DNA of 32,838 bases from Firmicutes bacterium CAG:341 (GTDB lineage: Bacteria; Bacillota; Clostridia; Oscillospirales; Acutalibacteraceae): the NCBI GenBank assembly GCA_000434995.1, contig FR895316.1, positions 11,891 through 44,728 of the forward strand. The letters are read 5' to 3'. Below, in pieces: positions 22,976 through 31,803 of this stretch (the first letter of the stretch is position 1; each line of letters opens with the position of its first letter). The notes beneath the pieces were generated by a model. The model was not told where the DNA came from. It saw only the letters and a program-made list of their open reading frames with translations, and ran no database searches. A program made the translations under genes and the position numbers.

Positions 22976-25900
22976 TTAAAACAATGATATTTGGTTAGAT
23001 TCAGGCATATCACCAAGTGCGCCTGCATTTTTAAGTGCTTCGCAAACACTTTTACCTACACCTGCTCTTGCCATCAAATCATCGTAAGACAGGAATTCCC
23101 CGCCACCGTCATTGCGTGCATTTGCAAGGGCAACAGCGGCGTTTTCGCCGATTCCGTCAACAGCACCGAAAGGAAGCCTGATTTTTCCGTCTTCAATTTG
23201 GTAAATTCTTGCATCTGACTTATAAATGTCAACAGGTAAAAATTCAATACCCCTTGCAAGCATTTCAATTACAATTTGAAGAACTATATATGTACTTTCA
23301 TCCTTAGCGGTTTTATCATTACCTTTAAGCTTGATTTCTTCCATTTTCTTTTTAACTGCCTGCTTGCCGGCCACCGCTGCAACTGCGTCAATAGCACCGC
23401 CGCGAACAGTAAAGTATGCCGAATAAAAGTTAATCGGCTTATGGATTTTATACCAAGCAAGGCGCAAAGCGGCAATAACATATGCTGCCGCGTGAGCCTT
23501 AGGAAACATATACTTGATTTTATAGCAGGAGTCAATATACCACTGTTCAACACCGACTGCTTTCATCGCTTCCTCATAAGGCGGAAGTTCCTTTGGTGCT
23601 TTGCCCTTACGGGTGTATTCCATAATTTTAAAGCAATCTTTCTTTTTAAGCGGTGATTCCTTTCCCGTTTCTCTTTCATAATTCTCCGCTTTATGAAGAA
23701 GATAGGTCATAATATCATCACGGCACCCGATAACTTCGGAAATTGTGCAAGTGCCGTTTTGGATAAGTTCCTGTGCATTGCCGAGCCATACATCAGTACC
23801 GTGTGAAAGGCCTGAAATTTGAAGAAGGTCGGCAAAAGTTTTAGGTTGAGCTTCAAGAAGCATTCCGATTACAAACGGTGTACCCATTTCAGGAATGGCA
23901 AGTGTACCTGTTTGGCAATCTATATCTTCAGGTGAAACACCTATCGGCTCGGTAGAAGTGATAAGCTTGTACAAAAGCGGGTCTGATAAATCAACATCCA
24001 TTACAGGAATACCGGTTGAATCTTCAAGATACTTATAAAGAGTAGGATTATCGTGGCCAAGCTCATCAAGTTTTAAAAGTGTATCGTGAAGTGAATTTTT
24101 AAAGTCAAAGTGGGTTGTATATGTACCCTTTGATTCATCATTAGATGGATACTGAATAGGAGTAAAATCTTCAACAGTATATTTATCCGGCACAACAACC
24201 ATACCGCCCGGATGCTGACCTGTGGTTCGTTTAATACCCGTACAACCTACTGTTAATCTATCTATTTCAGCTCTTGGAGTTACATTTTGAATACCTCTTT
24301 CATCAAGATATTTCATAACATAACCGTAAGCGGTTTTATCAGCCACCGTTGCCATTGTTCCTGCTTTAAACACATATTCTTTACCAAACAATTCTTCGGT
24401 AAATCTATGTGAGCGGGATTGATATTCACCGGAAAAGTTAAGGTCAATATCAGGTTCTTTATCCCCATCAAATCCAAGGAAAGTTTCAAACGGAATTTCA
24501 TGCCCGTCACGCTTCATAGGTGTACCGCAATTAGGACAATTTTTAGGCGGGAGGTCAAAGCCGGAGCCATATTCACCGTTAAGGAAAAATTCGCTGTGCT
24601 TACATTTTTGGCAATAGTAATGAGGTGCAAGCGGATTAACTTCAGAAATACCGCCGAAATGTGCGGCAAGTGAAGAACCTACCGAACCTCTTGAACCTAC
24701 CAAATAACCGTTGCGCTCGCTTTCTTCAACCAAACGCTTGGCAATAACATAAAGCACACCGAAACCGTGACCTATAATAGAATCAAGTTCACGCTGAAGC
24801 CTGTCTGCAACATATTTAGGAACAGGGTCACCATAAAGGTCTTTAGCCATATTCCAGCATTTTTCCGTAAGCTCTTCATTAGCTCCGTCAATATGCGGCT
24901 GGAATGTTCCCGGCGGAATAGGCGGAATATTATCCATAATACTGTCAGCAATTTTTTTAGGGTTATCAATTACAAATTCCCTTGCTCTATCCCCTGCCCA
25001 AGCAAAATCATCAAGCATTTCACGGGTAGTTTTGAAATAAAGCGGAGGTTGATTATCTGCATCATCAAAACCTTTTGACGCCATAATAATTGCACGGAAT
25101 TTTGCATCGTGTTCGCTTAGGAAATGCACATCGCCCGTAGCAACAACCGGCTTGCCGAGTTTATCGCCGAGTGCAATAATTTTTTTATTTATATTTATTA
25201 AATCTTCTTCACTGTTTACTCGCCAATAACGGTTTTTCTTTTCTTCGCCGCGCTTATTAGTTACATATTCCCGGTCGCTTGTGCGAAGCATAAAAGCATT
25301 GTTACCGTTTGGCTGAATTTCAAGATAATCATAAAATGAAGCAATTTCTTCAAGCTTTTCTTCATCAACATCTTCCAAAATAGCCTGATATACTTCACCC
25401 TGCTCACACGCAGAGCCTACAATAATACTCTCTCTTTTTTGCCTTAAAAGTGATTTTGGAATAAGCGGTCGCTTTTTAAAATACTTTACATTTGAAGCGG
25501 AAATCATTTCGTAAAGATTTTTTCTTCCGTATTTTCTTTCTTCTTTAGGTATAGATTCATCCATAGATGTATCTTCTTTTACAAGGAATATAATATGATA
25601 ACGCTCATACTGGTTAGTTTTCATATTGATAAAATCAGGATATTTTTCATCATCTACAAGATAACCTTCCATACCTAAAATAAGTTTAATTTTACTGCCC
25701 TTGCCAGATGCGGCATATGCTTCCGGCAAAGCCTGCACAACGCCGTGGTCTGTAATAGCCACAGCTTCATGCCCCCACTTAATAGCCTGCTTTACAAGTG
25801 CAGTAGGAGATGAAATTGCGTCCATTTCAGAAAGTGAGGTATGCATATGAAGTTCAATTCTTTTTTCAGGCTCATCATCAGTTTTTTCTGCCTTTTTAAT

Positions 25901-26818
25901 ACTTGCAATTGCATAAGGGCGAAGAACATACTGATTTGAAAAAGTATCAAATTGATAGCCGCCTGAAATCACAAGCGTACCGGCTTCGTTTATTTTATCA
26001 ACAAGAGGGTCAATAACACGCTTATCGTCAAACATTTTAACCGTGATAGAAGATGTGTAATCCGATATATCAAAATCAAAAATTTTGCTTGTGCCTCTTT
26101 TGGTTTCACGAACTTCTGTTTTAAGCACATCGCCCCAAACGGTAATATAACCGTCTTCCGTTGATACATCTGCTATGTTTTTCGGCTTTTCGCCGATTGA
26201 TTTACCGTAAATCTTTTTAAGTGTGTCTTTAAAAACAGGAAGCTCGTCCCACAATTCGTGGTTGACATTTTTTTCTTCCTCTTCTTTTTTATGCTGCTCT
26301 TCCGCTCTCTTTTCTTCAACAGCTTTTTTAACTGCTTTTTCAATATCAAAGGTTTGCACTTCAAGTAAATTTACTACCAAATCCAAATCAAAAAGTTCAT
26401 ATATTTTGTTTGAAATTGCACGGTCAACCTTTTGTGATTCAAGAACATCTTTACCGCCTTTTTTTAAGCAAAGGGTAAGGGTTCTGTCCTCAAGTTCGGC
26501 TTCACATCCGTCAAAAAATCCGTTGGCCGCAGGAGTTTCGTGCCTTACATATTCAAGAATTCTTTCAATACCGTCAAGCGAAAATTGGGATTTTGGAAAG
26601 CGAGGTTTTAAATGAACTTTTTTAAGTTCCATAGCCTGTGCAATTTGATTTTGTGCTTTGTCAATAACAGCGTAATCAACAAAACTTTCAAAAGAAACGC
26701 CGACTGTTAATTCTCTGTTTTGGCGTGAAACCGTGAAAGAAGAAATATCACCGTTACCTATATATGTAATTGTGTCATCATTAACATAATTTGAAAAATA
26801 GTCTGCAAATCTATTCAT
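22976..26818 (-). CDS. polC: DNA polymerase III PolC-type alpha subunit lacking the DEDD exonuclease domain
   Basis: This 1280-residue replicative polymerase is about 150 residues shorter than Bacillus PolC (about 1437). Order: N-terminal domains (1-205), OB domain (about 220-310), PHP first part (321-390), PHP second part (about 402-570), polymerase palm, fingers and thumb, and the beta-clamp-binding C-terminus (QISLF). Zinc-finger cysteines are Cys736, Cys739, Cys761 and Cys764. Catalytic aspartates are Asp790 and Asp792 in EPDIDLNFSGEYQ. In Bacillus the proofreading exonuclease is inserted after the PHP strand ending in VDD. Here that strand (GMEGYLVDD) runs on to YERYHIIFLVK within about 15 residues, and the FDVETTGL, HNASFD and HRAxYDTEA motifs are absent. 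The ATG overlaps the ispG stop as TAATG. Confidence 0.97.
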   Translation of the reverse strand: MNRFADYFSNYVNDDTITYIGNGDISSFTVSRQNRELTVGVSFESFVDYAVIDKAQNQIAQAMELKKVHLKPRFPKSQFSLDGIERILEYVRHETPAANGFFDGCEAELEDRTLTLCLKKGGKDVLESQKVDRAISNKIYELFDLDLVVNLLEVQTFDIEKAVKKAVEEKRAEEQHKKEEEEKNVNHELWDELPVFKDTLKKIYGKSIGEKPKNIADVSTEDGYITVWGDVLKTEVRETKRGTSKIFDFDISDYTSSITVKMFDDKRVIDPLVDKINEAGTLVISGGYQFDTFSNQYVLRPYAIASIKKAEKTDDEPEKRIELHMHTSLSEMDAISSPTALVKQAIKWGHEAVAITDHGVVQALPEAYAASGKGSKIKLILGMEGYLVDDEKYPDFINMKTNQYERYHIIFLVKEDTSMDESIPKEERKYGRKNLYEMISASNVKYFKKRPLIPKSLLRQKRESIIVGSACEQGEVYQAILEDVDEEKLEEIASFYDYLEIQPNGNNAFMLRTSDREYVTNKRGEEKKNRYWRVNSEEDLININKKIIALGDKLGKPVVATGDVHFLSEHDAKFRAIIMASKGFDDADNQPPLYFKTTREMLDDFAWAGDRAREFVIDNPKKIADSIMDNIPPIPPGTFQPHIDGANEELTEKCWNMAKDLYGDPVPKYVADRLQRELDSIIGHGFGVLYVIAKRLVEESERNGYLVGSRGSVGSSLAAHFGGISEVNPLAPHYYCQKCKHSEFFLNGEYGSGFDLPPKNCPNCGTPMKRDGHEIPFETFLGFDGDKEPDIDLNFSGEYQSRSHRFTEELFGKEYVFKAGTMATVADKTAYGYVMKYLDERGIQNVTPRAEIDRLTVGCTGIKRTTGQHPGGMVVVPDKYTVEDFTPIQYPSNDESKGTYTTHFDFKNSLHDTLLKLDELGHDNPTLYKYLEDSTGIPVMDVDLSDPLLYKLITSTEPIGVSPEDIDCQTGTLAIPEMGTPFVIGMLLEAQPKTFADLLQISGLSHGTDVWLGNAQELIQNGTCTISEVIGCRDDIMTYLLHKAENYERETGKESPLKKKDCFKIMEYTRKGKAPKELPPYEEAMKAVGVEQWYIDSCYKIKYMFPKAHAAAYVIAALRLAWYKIHKPINFYSAYFTVRGGAIDAVAAVAGKQAVKKKMEEIKLKGNDKTAKDESTYIVLQIVIEMLARGIEFLPVDIYKSDARIYQIEDGKIRLPFGAVDGIGENAAVALANARNDGGGEFLSYDDLMARAGVGKSVCEALKNAGALGDMPESNQISLF

Positions 26819-27867
26819 TATAATTTATCAATTTCCTTCATCAACTCATCAAGTAAGTCTTTTTCATCAACTTTTCGCAAAATTTCGCCTTTTTTAAAAA
26901 TAAGGCCGCATCCGTCACCGCCGGCAATACCTATATCTGCTTCTTTAGCTTCGCCGGGGCCGTTTACAATACATCCCATTACCGCAACTTTAATAGGCTT
27001 TTTACAATCCTTAAGTTTTTCTTCAACCTGCTTTGCAAGGCCTACAAGGTCAATTTTAGTTCTGCCGCAGGTTGGGCAGGAAATAAGATAAGGGCTGTCA
27101 TTTTTAAGCCCGATAGCTTTTAAAATATCAAATGCGGCGAATACTTCTTTAACAGGTGAATCTGTAAGGCTTACACGAATAGTATCACCTATACCGTGGG
27201 TAAGAAGCGAGCCTATACCCACTGCCGATTTGATAATACCCATTCTTTCGGTTCCGGCTTCCGTTACACCGAGGTGAAGCGGATAATCGCACTTTTGAGC
27301 CGCAAGCTCATATGCGTTAATCATAGTTTCAACATTGCTTGATTTTATAGAAATAATAATATCGTCAAAATCAAATTTTTCAAGCAAATTTGCGTGGTAA
27401 AGCGCAGATTCAACCATAGCTTCAGGGGTAGGTGAACCGTATTTAGCCAAAATATGCTTTTCAAGCGAACCTGAATTTACACCTATTCTGATAGGAATAT
27501 TTTTTTGCCTGCAAGCATCTGCAACAGCCTTAACTCTGGAATCATCACCTATATTACCCGGATTTATTCTGATTTTATCTATTCCTCTTTCAGCAGCACC
27601 GAGCGCAAGCTTATAATCAAAATGAATATCGGCTACAAGCGGTACATCCACTGCATTTTTAATAGGCTCAATAAGATTAAGAGCCTCCTCGTTAGGAATA
27701 GCAAAGCGAATTACCTGGCATCCGGCAGATGCAAGTTCCTTTGCCTGCTGAACAGAACCTTCAATATCGCTTGCAGGAATATTAAGCATACTTTGAACAA
27801 GAATAGGACTGTCACCGCCGATAAATGTATTGGCGAGTTTTATTTTTTTACTTTTTCTTCTTTCCAT
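26818..27867 (-). CDS. ispG: 4-hydroxy-3-methylbut-2-en-1-yl diphosphate synthase
   Basis: This 349-residue [4Fe-4S] enzyme carries out the penultimate step of the MEP isoprenoid pathway. The N-terminal barrel begins VQSMLNIPASD and contains KIRINPGNIG. The C-terminal cluster domain has the ligands Cys264 and Cys267 in ISCPTCGRT, Cys299 in GCIVNGPGEA, and Glu306 in the same stretch. The ATG at 27867 follows GGGTGA by five bases, so I prefer it to the GTG at 27876, which lies inside that site. It lies between rseP and polC and shares one base of its stop codon with the polC start. With dxr nearby, two steps of the same pathway are in this operon. Confidence 0.96.
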   Translation of the reverse strand: MERRKSKKIKLANTFIGGDSPILVQSMLNIPASDIEGSVQQAKELASAGCQVIRFAIPNEEALNLIEPIKNAVDVPLVADIHFDYKLALGAAERGIDKIRINPGNIGDDSRVKAVADACRQKNIPIRIGVNSGSLEKHILAKYGSPTPEAMVESALYHANLLEKFDFDDIIISIKSSNVETMINAYELAAQKCDYPLHLGVTEAGTERMGIIKSAVGIGSLLTHGIGDTIRVSLTDSPVKEVFAAFDILKAIGLKNDSPYLISCPTCGRTKIDLVGLAKQVEEKLKDCKKPIKVAVMGCIVNGPGEAKEADIGIAGGDGCGLIFKKGEILRKVDEKDLLDELMKEIDKL

Positions 27868-27888
27868 AATTTTCACCCAAAAAAGATT

Positions 27889-28929
27889 TTAAAAGAACTT
27901 TGTTATATCGCTGAAAGTTACAAAGCACATCAACGCAAGAAGTGCTACAAGACCGACAGCGTTGATTAAATATTCCGCCTTTTGCGGAAGCTTTTTGCCG
28001 GTTACACCCTCACCTATTAAAACAAACAAGCGCCATCCATCAAGCGCAGGAATAGGAAAAAGGTTAAAAAGGCCGACATTTATAGTTAAAAAAGCCATTA
28101 TTCTGAGCATTGAATAAACCGAAGTTTTAACCGCGTTTGAAACAACGCTTACTGTTCCAATCGGCCCGCTCATATCAGAGATACCGTAACGGCCGACTAT
28201 TAAATCGTGAACGGAGAGAAATACCATTCTTGCATAAGAAACAAATTCCTTACCCGTTTGTGAAATGACATTTGCAGGTGTTTTCTTCACCCCGCGCAGC
28301 CAAAAATCCATTACCGTGTATTGATGCCCTTCATATTTTTCCGTGCCGAATTGAACCTTAAGGCTCACATCTTCGCCGCCGCGTTCAACAACAAGGTTAA
28401 CATTTTCGTTTGAGCATCTTGAAAAGCCGGTCATAACATCATTGGTGGAATAAACCCTCATTCCGTCAATACTTTTAATTTTATCGCCGACTTGCAAACC
28501 ATATGATTGGCTGATTGCGTTATCATCAAACTTTGCAATTTCAGTTGTGCCTACAAGATTTTGAGAGCATACAAGAATAAGTACAATTATCAACCCCAAA
28601 ATAAGATTCATAACCGCACCTGCAACAACTACAAGTATCCTTTGCCAAACTTTTTTATTAACAAAGGCATTTTCACTGTCGCTTTCTTTATCCTCGCCCT
28701 CCATTGAGCAGTAACCGCCAAACAGAATAAGCCTTAAAGAATATTTAGTTTTTTTACCTTTATGTTGAAACAGCTTCGGCCCCATACCTACCGAAAATTC
28801 ATTAACCTGAATTTTCATAAGCTTTGCCACTGCGAAATGGCCTAACTCGTGAATAACAATTATCAATTCAAAAAATAAAATTGCTATTACTATGGGATAC
28901 ACACTGTTCCAAATAGATGTTATATTCAC
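27889..28929 (-). CDS. rseP: Site-2 intramembrane metalloprotease (RseP/RasP family)
   Basis: This 346-residue membrane protease cleaves anti-sigma factors and leftover signal peptides within the membrane. The zinc motif HELGH is at residues 27-31 in the first membrane segment. A PDZ domain (about 125-195) with LQVGDKIKSIDG follows. The third zinc ligand is Asp297 in FNLFPIPALDGWRLF, near the C-terminal membrane segments. Where most family members have LDGG, this one has LDGW. The start is GTG at 28929, overlapping the dxr stop codon, with GAGG upstream. Position between dxr and ispG/polC matches rasP in Bacillus. Confidence 0.95.
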   Translation of the reverse strand: MNITSIWNSVYPIVIAILFFELIIVIHELGHFAVAKLMKIQVNEFSVGMGPKLFQHKGKKTKYSLRLILFGGYCSMEGEDKESDSENAFVNKKVWQRILVVVAGAVMNLILGLIIVLILVCSQNLVGTTEIAKFDDNAISQSYGLQVGDKIKSIDGMRVYSTNDVMTGFSRCSNENVNLVVERGGEDVSLKVQFGTEKYEGHQYTVMDFWLRGVKKTPANVISQTGKEFVSYARMVFLSVHDLIVGRYGISDMSGPIGTVSVVSNAVKTSVYSMLRIMAFLTINVGLFNLFPIPALDGWRLFVLIGEGVTGKKLPQKAEYLINAVGLVALLALMCFVTFSDITKFF

Positions 28930-30071
28930 CCTACCGCCTCAATTACATATTCTCTTGCTTTTCTGTCTGCTTCAAGGACATCTTCAAGAGTAAAGTTTTC
29001 TTTTTCAGGGGCATTTTTCATTGCCTCATTATTAAGATATGCAATATCTGTAAATTTAATTTTACCGTTTAAGAAAAGTTTTACGCTTTCTTCATTTGCA
29101 CCGTTTGCAGATGCGGGGTGAAGCCCGCCGAGTTCAATAGCTTTTTTGCAAACATTTATACATTTGAAAGTATCATAATCAGGTTCAAAAAAGGTAAGCT
29201 TGCCGTAATCCGTAAGCGAAAGTTCTTTAACCGGGCTTGGCTCTCTTTCAGGGTAAGTCAGCGCATATTGGATAGGAATTCGCATATCCGGCACACCGAG
29301 CTGCGCAATCATTGAATTATCCTGATAAACAATAGCTGAATGAACTACGCTTTCCCTATGAACAACAATTTCAATATCGTCATTAGGCATATCAAAAAGC
29401 CATTTAGCTTCAATAAATTCAAGGCCTTTATTCATCATAGTAGCAGAGTCAATGGTAATTTTTGCGCCCATATCCCAATTAGGATGTTTAAGTGCGTCCT
29501 TTGCTGTTACATTTTCAAGTTCTTTAAGTTTTTTGCCGAAGAAAGGACCGCCCGAAGCTGTAAGAATAATTTTTTTAATAGCTTTTTTATTCGGCATACC
29601 CTGCATTGACTGAAAAATTGCTGAATGTTCGCTGTCAACAGGAAGAATTTGAACACCGTTTTCCTTTGCCAAATTTGTAACAAGATGACCGCCGGCAACA
29701 AGTGTTTCCTTATTTGCAAGAGCCAAGGTTTTCTTCGCCTTAATAGCTTCAAGGGTAGGCTGAAGACCAACCATACCTACTACCGAGTTTAAAACCGTAT
29801 CAGCCTTATCATATGTTGCACATTCAATAAGCCCTTCCATACCGCAAACTACTTTTGTGTTCGTATCACTGATTTTTGCTTTGAGTTCTTTTGCGGCAGT
29901 TTCACTCATCATACAAACCATATCAGGCTTAAATTTACGAATCTGCTCTTCCATAATATCAACTTTTGAATTAGCTGTTAGGCATTTCACATCATAACCG
30001 TGCATTTCGCATACATCAAGGCTCTGTGTTCCGATAGAACCGGTTGAACCTAAAAGTGATATTTTTTTCAT
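28926..30071 (-). CDS. dxr: 1-deoxy-D-xylulose 5-phosphate reductoisomerase
   Basis: This 381-residue NADPH enzyme converts DXP to MEP, the first committed step of the non-mevalonate isoprenoid pathway. The nucleotide-binding GSTGSIG is at residues 8-14, NKETLVAGG near 120, the metal-binding DSEHSAIFQ at 146-154, and NKGLEFIEAKWLF at 214-226. The flexible active-site loop reads HRESVVHS instead of the HPQSxxHS of E. coli, a variant I associate with Clostridia. An AGAGAGGA site precedes the ATG, 23 bases after cdsA. Confidence 0.96.
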   Translation of the reverse strand: MKKISLLGSTGSIGTQSLDVCEMHGYDVKCLTANSKVDIMEEQIRKFKPDMVCMMSETAAKELKAKISDTNTKVVCGMEGLIECATYDKADTVLNSVVGMVGLQPTLEAIKAKKTLALANKETLVAGGHLVTNLAKENGVQILPVDSEHSAIFQSMQGMPNKKAIKKIILTASGGPFFGKKLKELENVTAKDALKHPNWDMGAKITIDSATMMNKGLEFIEAKWLFDMPNDDIEIVVHRESVVHSAIVYQDNSMIAQLGVPDMRIPIQYALTYPEREPSPVKELSLTDYGKLTFFEPDYDTFKCINVCKKAIELGGLHPASANGANEESVKLFLNGKIKFTDIAYLNNEAMKNAPEKENFTLEDVLEADRKAREYVIEAVG

Positions 30072-30094
30072 AAGGTATCCTCTCTTTCAAAAGG

Positions 30095-30967
30095 TTAAAA
30101 TAATTTGGTTGCAACAAGTGCAATTGCATATGTAACAGGCAAGGTGAAAAGTGACGAATCCATTCTGTCCATCACACCGCCGTGGCCTGGAAATATCTTG
30201 CCGAAATCTTTAACTCCAAAATTACGCTTTAATACAGAAGCTGAAAGGTCACCCATCATACCCATAAATGAAGTAGGAAGTACCATTGCAAGAAGAAGTG
30301 TTGCCATATTTTGAGGAATAACACTGTTTGCCAATTTATTATAAAGGGTGAGTGCAACTGCGTTTAAAACCATACTAACCACAAGTCCGCCGAATGCACC
30401 CTCAATAGTTTTTTTAGGTGAAATATTAGGTGACATCTTATGCTTGCCGAATGCCATACCGGTAAGCTGTGCGCCGGTATCGGTAGCAAGTGCGCAAATA
30501 AGAGCATATAAAATAAGGTAAATACCAAATTGCTCATCAACAAACATATCACGAAGCCTAATGAAAATTGAGAAACCGAAAGGTACAACCACGCTTGCAA
30601 AAAACGATACGCTTACATCTTCAAAAGTGGTATAAGCATAATTTTTAAGCATTGCAAGGAAAAATACAAGGCAAAGAACAATGATGTAAACAATATTCGG
30701 CACGGCGCCGATTACTTTTCCCCAAACTGCTTCGCTTACCCAAGGTTCAAGCACCCTCGCGCTTGCAAAAAGCTGGAAGCACGCTGAAAAAATAATTCCC
30801 ACCACGCGAATAAAAGTATTTTCAACCTTTGCACATTTCATAATTTCGCCGCTTGCAACTGCTGAAAGAAATGCAACAGCAATAAGCAAAATCGGTGTAT
30901 TTATTTGCCACACAACAACTGCAAGTACTGCCAAAAGGCAAATTGCAGTAATAACTCTTTGTTTCAT
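30095..30967 (-). CDS. cdsA: Phosphatidate cytidylyltransferase
   Basis: This 290-residue integral membrane enzyme makes CDP-diacylglycerol from phosphatidic acid and CTP, the branch point of phospholipid synthesis. Multiple hydrophobic segments run through the protein. The C-terminal family signature is complete: SASVLKRNFGVKDFGKIFPG, then HGGVMDRMDS. AGGAG precedes the ATG. The gene lies between uppS and dxr in the same order as in Bacillus, and length is close to normal. Confidence 0.96.
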   Translation of the reverse strand: MKQRVITAICLLAVLAVVVWQINTPILLIAVAFLSAVASGEIMKCAKVENTFIRVVGIIFSACFQLFASARVLEPWVSEAVWGKVIGAVPNIVYIIVLCLVFFLAMLKNYAYTTFEDVSVSFFASVVVPFGFSIFIRLRDMFVDEQFGIYLILYALICALATDTGAQLTGMAFGKHKMSPNISPKKTIEGAFGGLVVSMVLNAVALTLYNKLANSVIPQNMATLLLAMVLPTSFMGMMGDLSASVLKRNFGVKDFGKIFPGHGGVMDRMDSSLFTLPVTYAIALVATKLF

Positions 30968-31012
30968 ATTCGTATTCTCCTATTATTTCAAAACAACAAA
31001 ATTATCTGATAT

Positions 31013-31732
31013 TTATCCGCCGAAACGACGATTTCTCTTTTCAAAATCACGAAGCGCCATATGCAAATCTTCTATTTTGAAATCAGGCCAAAGTACATCA
31101 CTGTACCAAAGTTCACTGTACGCAGACTGCCAAAGCATAAAGTTTGAAAGTCTTTGCTCACCCGACGGGCGAATTATTAAATCACATTCAGGCGGGGTAA
31201 AAATATTATCGCTTATATCTTTTTCGGTAATATTTGTTTTGCCCATAGCAACAAGCTTATTTACAGCATCGCAAATTTCAAGCCTGCCGCCGTAATTAAC
31301 TGCCAAATAAATTGTAGTACCTGTATTATTTGATGTATCTTCCTCGGCCTCATCCATAAGGTCAAGCAATTCTTTGCTCATACCCTCACGCTCGCCGATA
31401 AATTTCATTTTCATATTGCCTGCCGCTGTAATATCACTTTTAGCTTCAAGCAAATAATCTTTAAAAAGGTGCATAATTGCATCAACTTCTTCTTTTGGCC
31501 TTTTCCAATTTTCAGTTGAAAAAGCGTAAAAAGTTGCGCTTTCAAGCCCTAATCTTCCGCATTCCTTACTGATAGTACGAAAAACCTCTGCTCCGGCTTT
31601 ATGCCCTGCACTTCTCGGCAAAGCTCTTTTTTTTGCCCATCTTCCGTTTCCGTCCATTATAATGCCTATATTTTTCGGAAGTATATCAAACTGAGCATCT
31701 GTTTGGATGTTTTTTTTACCGAATATTGCCAT
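31013..31732 (-). CDS. uppS: Undecaprenyl diphosphate synthase (cis-prenyltransferase)
   Basis: This 239-residue enzyme builds undecaprenyl diphosphate, the lipid carrier for peptidoglycan precursors. The catalytic aspartate is Asp27 in IIMDGNGRWAKKR, and FSTENWKRPKEEV and the C-terminal GEQRLSNFMLWQSAYSE follow. The family's IRTSGE motif reads IRPSGE here (residues 187-192). AGGAGG precedes the ATG. It provides the carrier that peptidoglycan and other cell-wall pathways use, consistent with dxr and ispG in the same operon. Confidence 0.96.
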   Translation of the reverse strand: MAIFGKKNIQTDAQFDILPKNIGIIMDGNGRWAKKRALPRSAGHKAGAEVFRTISKECGRLGLESATFYAFSTENWKRPKEEVDAIMHLFKDYLLEAKSDITAAGNMKMKFIGEREGMSKELLDLMDEAEEDTSNNTGTTIYLAVNYGGRLEICDAVNKLVAMGKTNITEKDISDNIFTPPECDLIIRPSGEQRLSNFMLWQSAYSELWYSDVLWPDFKIEDLHMALRDFEKRNRRFGG

Positions 31733-31769
31733 AATTTCCTCCTAATTAAGTGAGAATTAAAAGCAAACA

Positions 31770-31790
31770 AGGAGCTGTAATTCAGCTCCT
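31770..31790 (-). terminator. Hairpin between frr and uppS, possible attenuating terminator
   Basis: AGGAGCTG (31770-31777) pairs perfectly with CAGCTCCT (31783-31790) around a 5-base loop. On the minus strand it is followed by TTGTTTGCTTTT, an interrupted U-run, so termination is probably partial. It lies 14 bases after the frr stop codon. Confidence 0.6.
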
Positions 31791-31803
31791 CTTTATGCTA
31801 AAG

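Noticed and set aside
25590..25665. A frameshift or premature stop as the cause of the missing PolC exonuclease
   Set aside because: The frame is continuous from 26818 to 22976, with conserved residues right up to both sides of the junction and no remnant exonuclease sequence in other frames that I can see.
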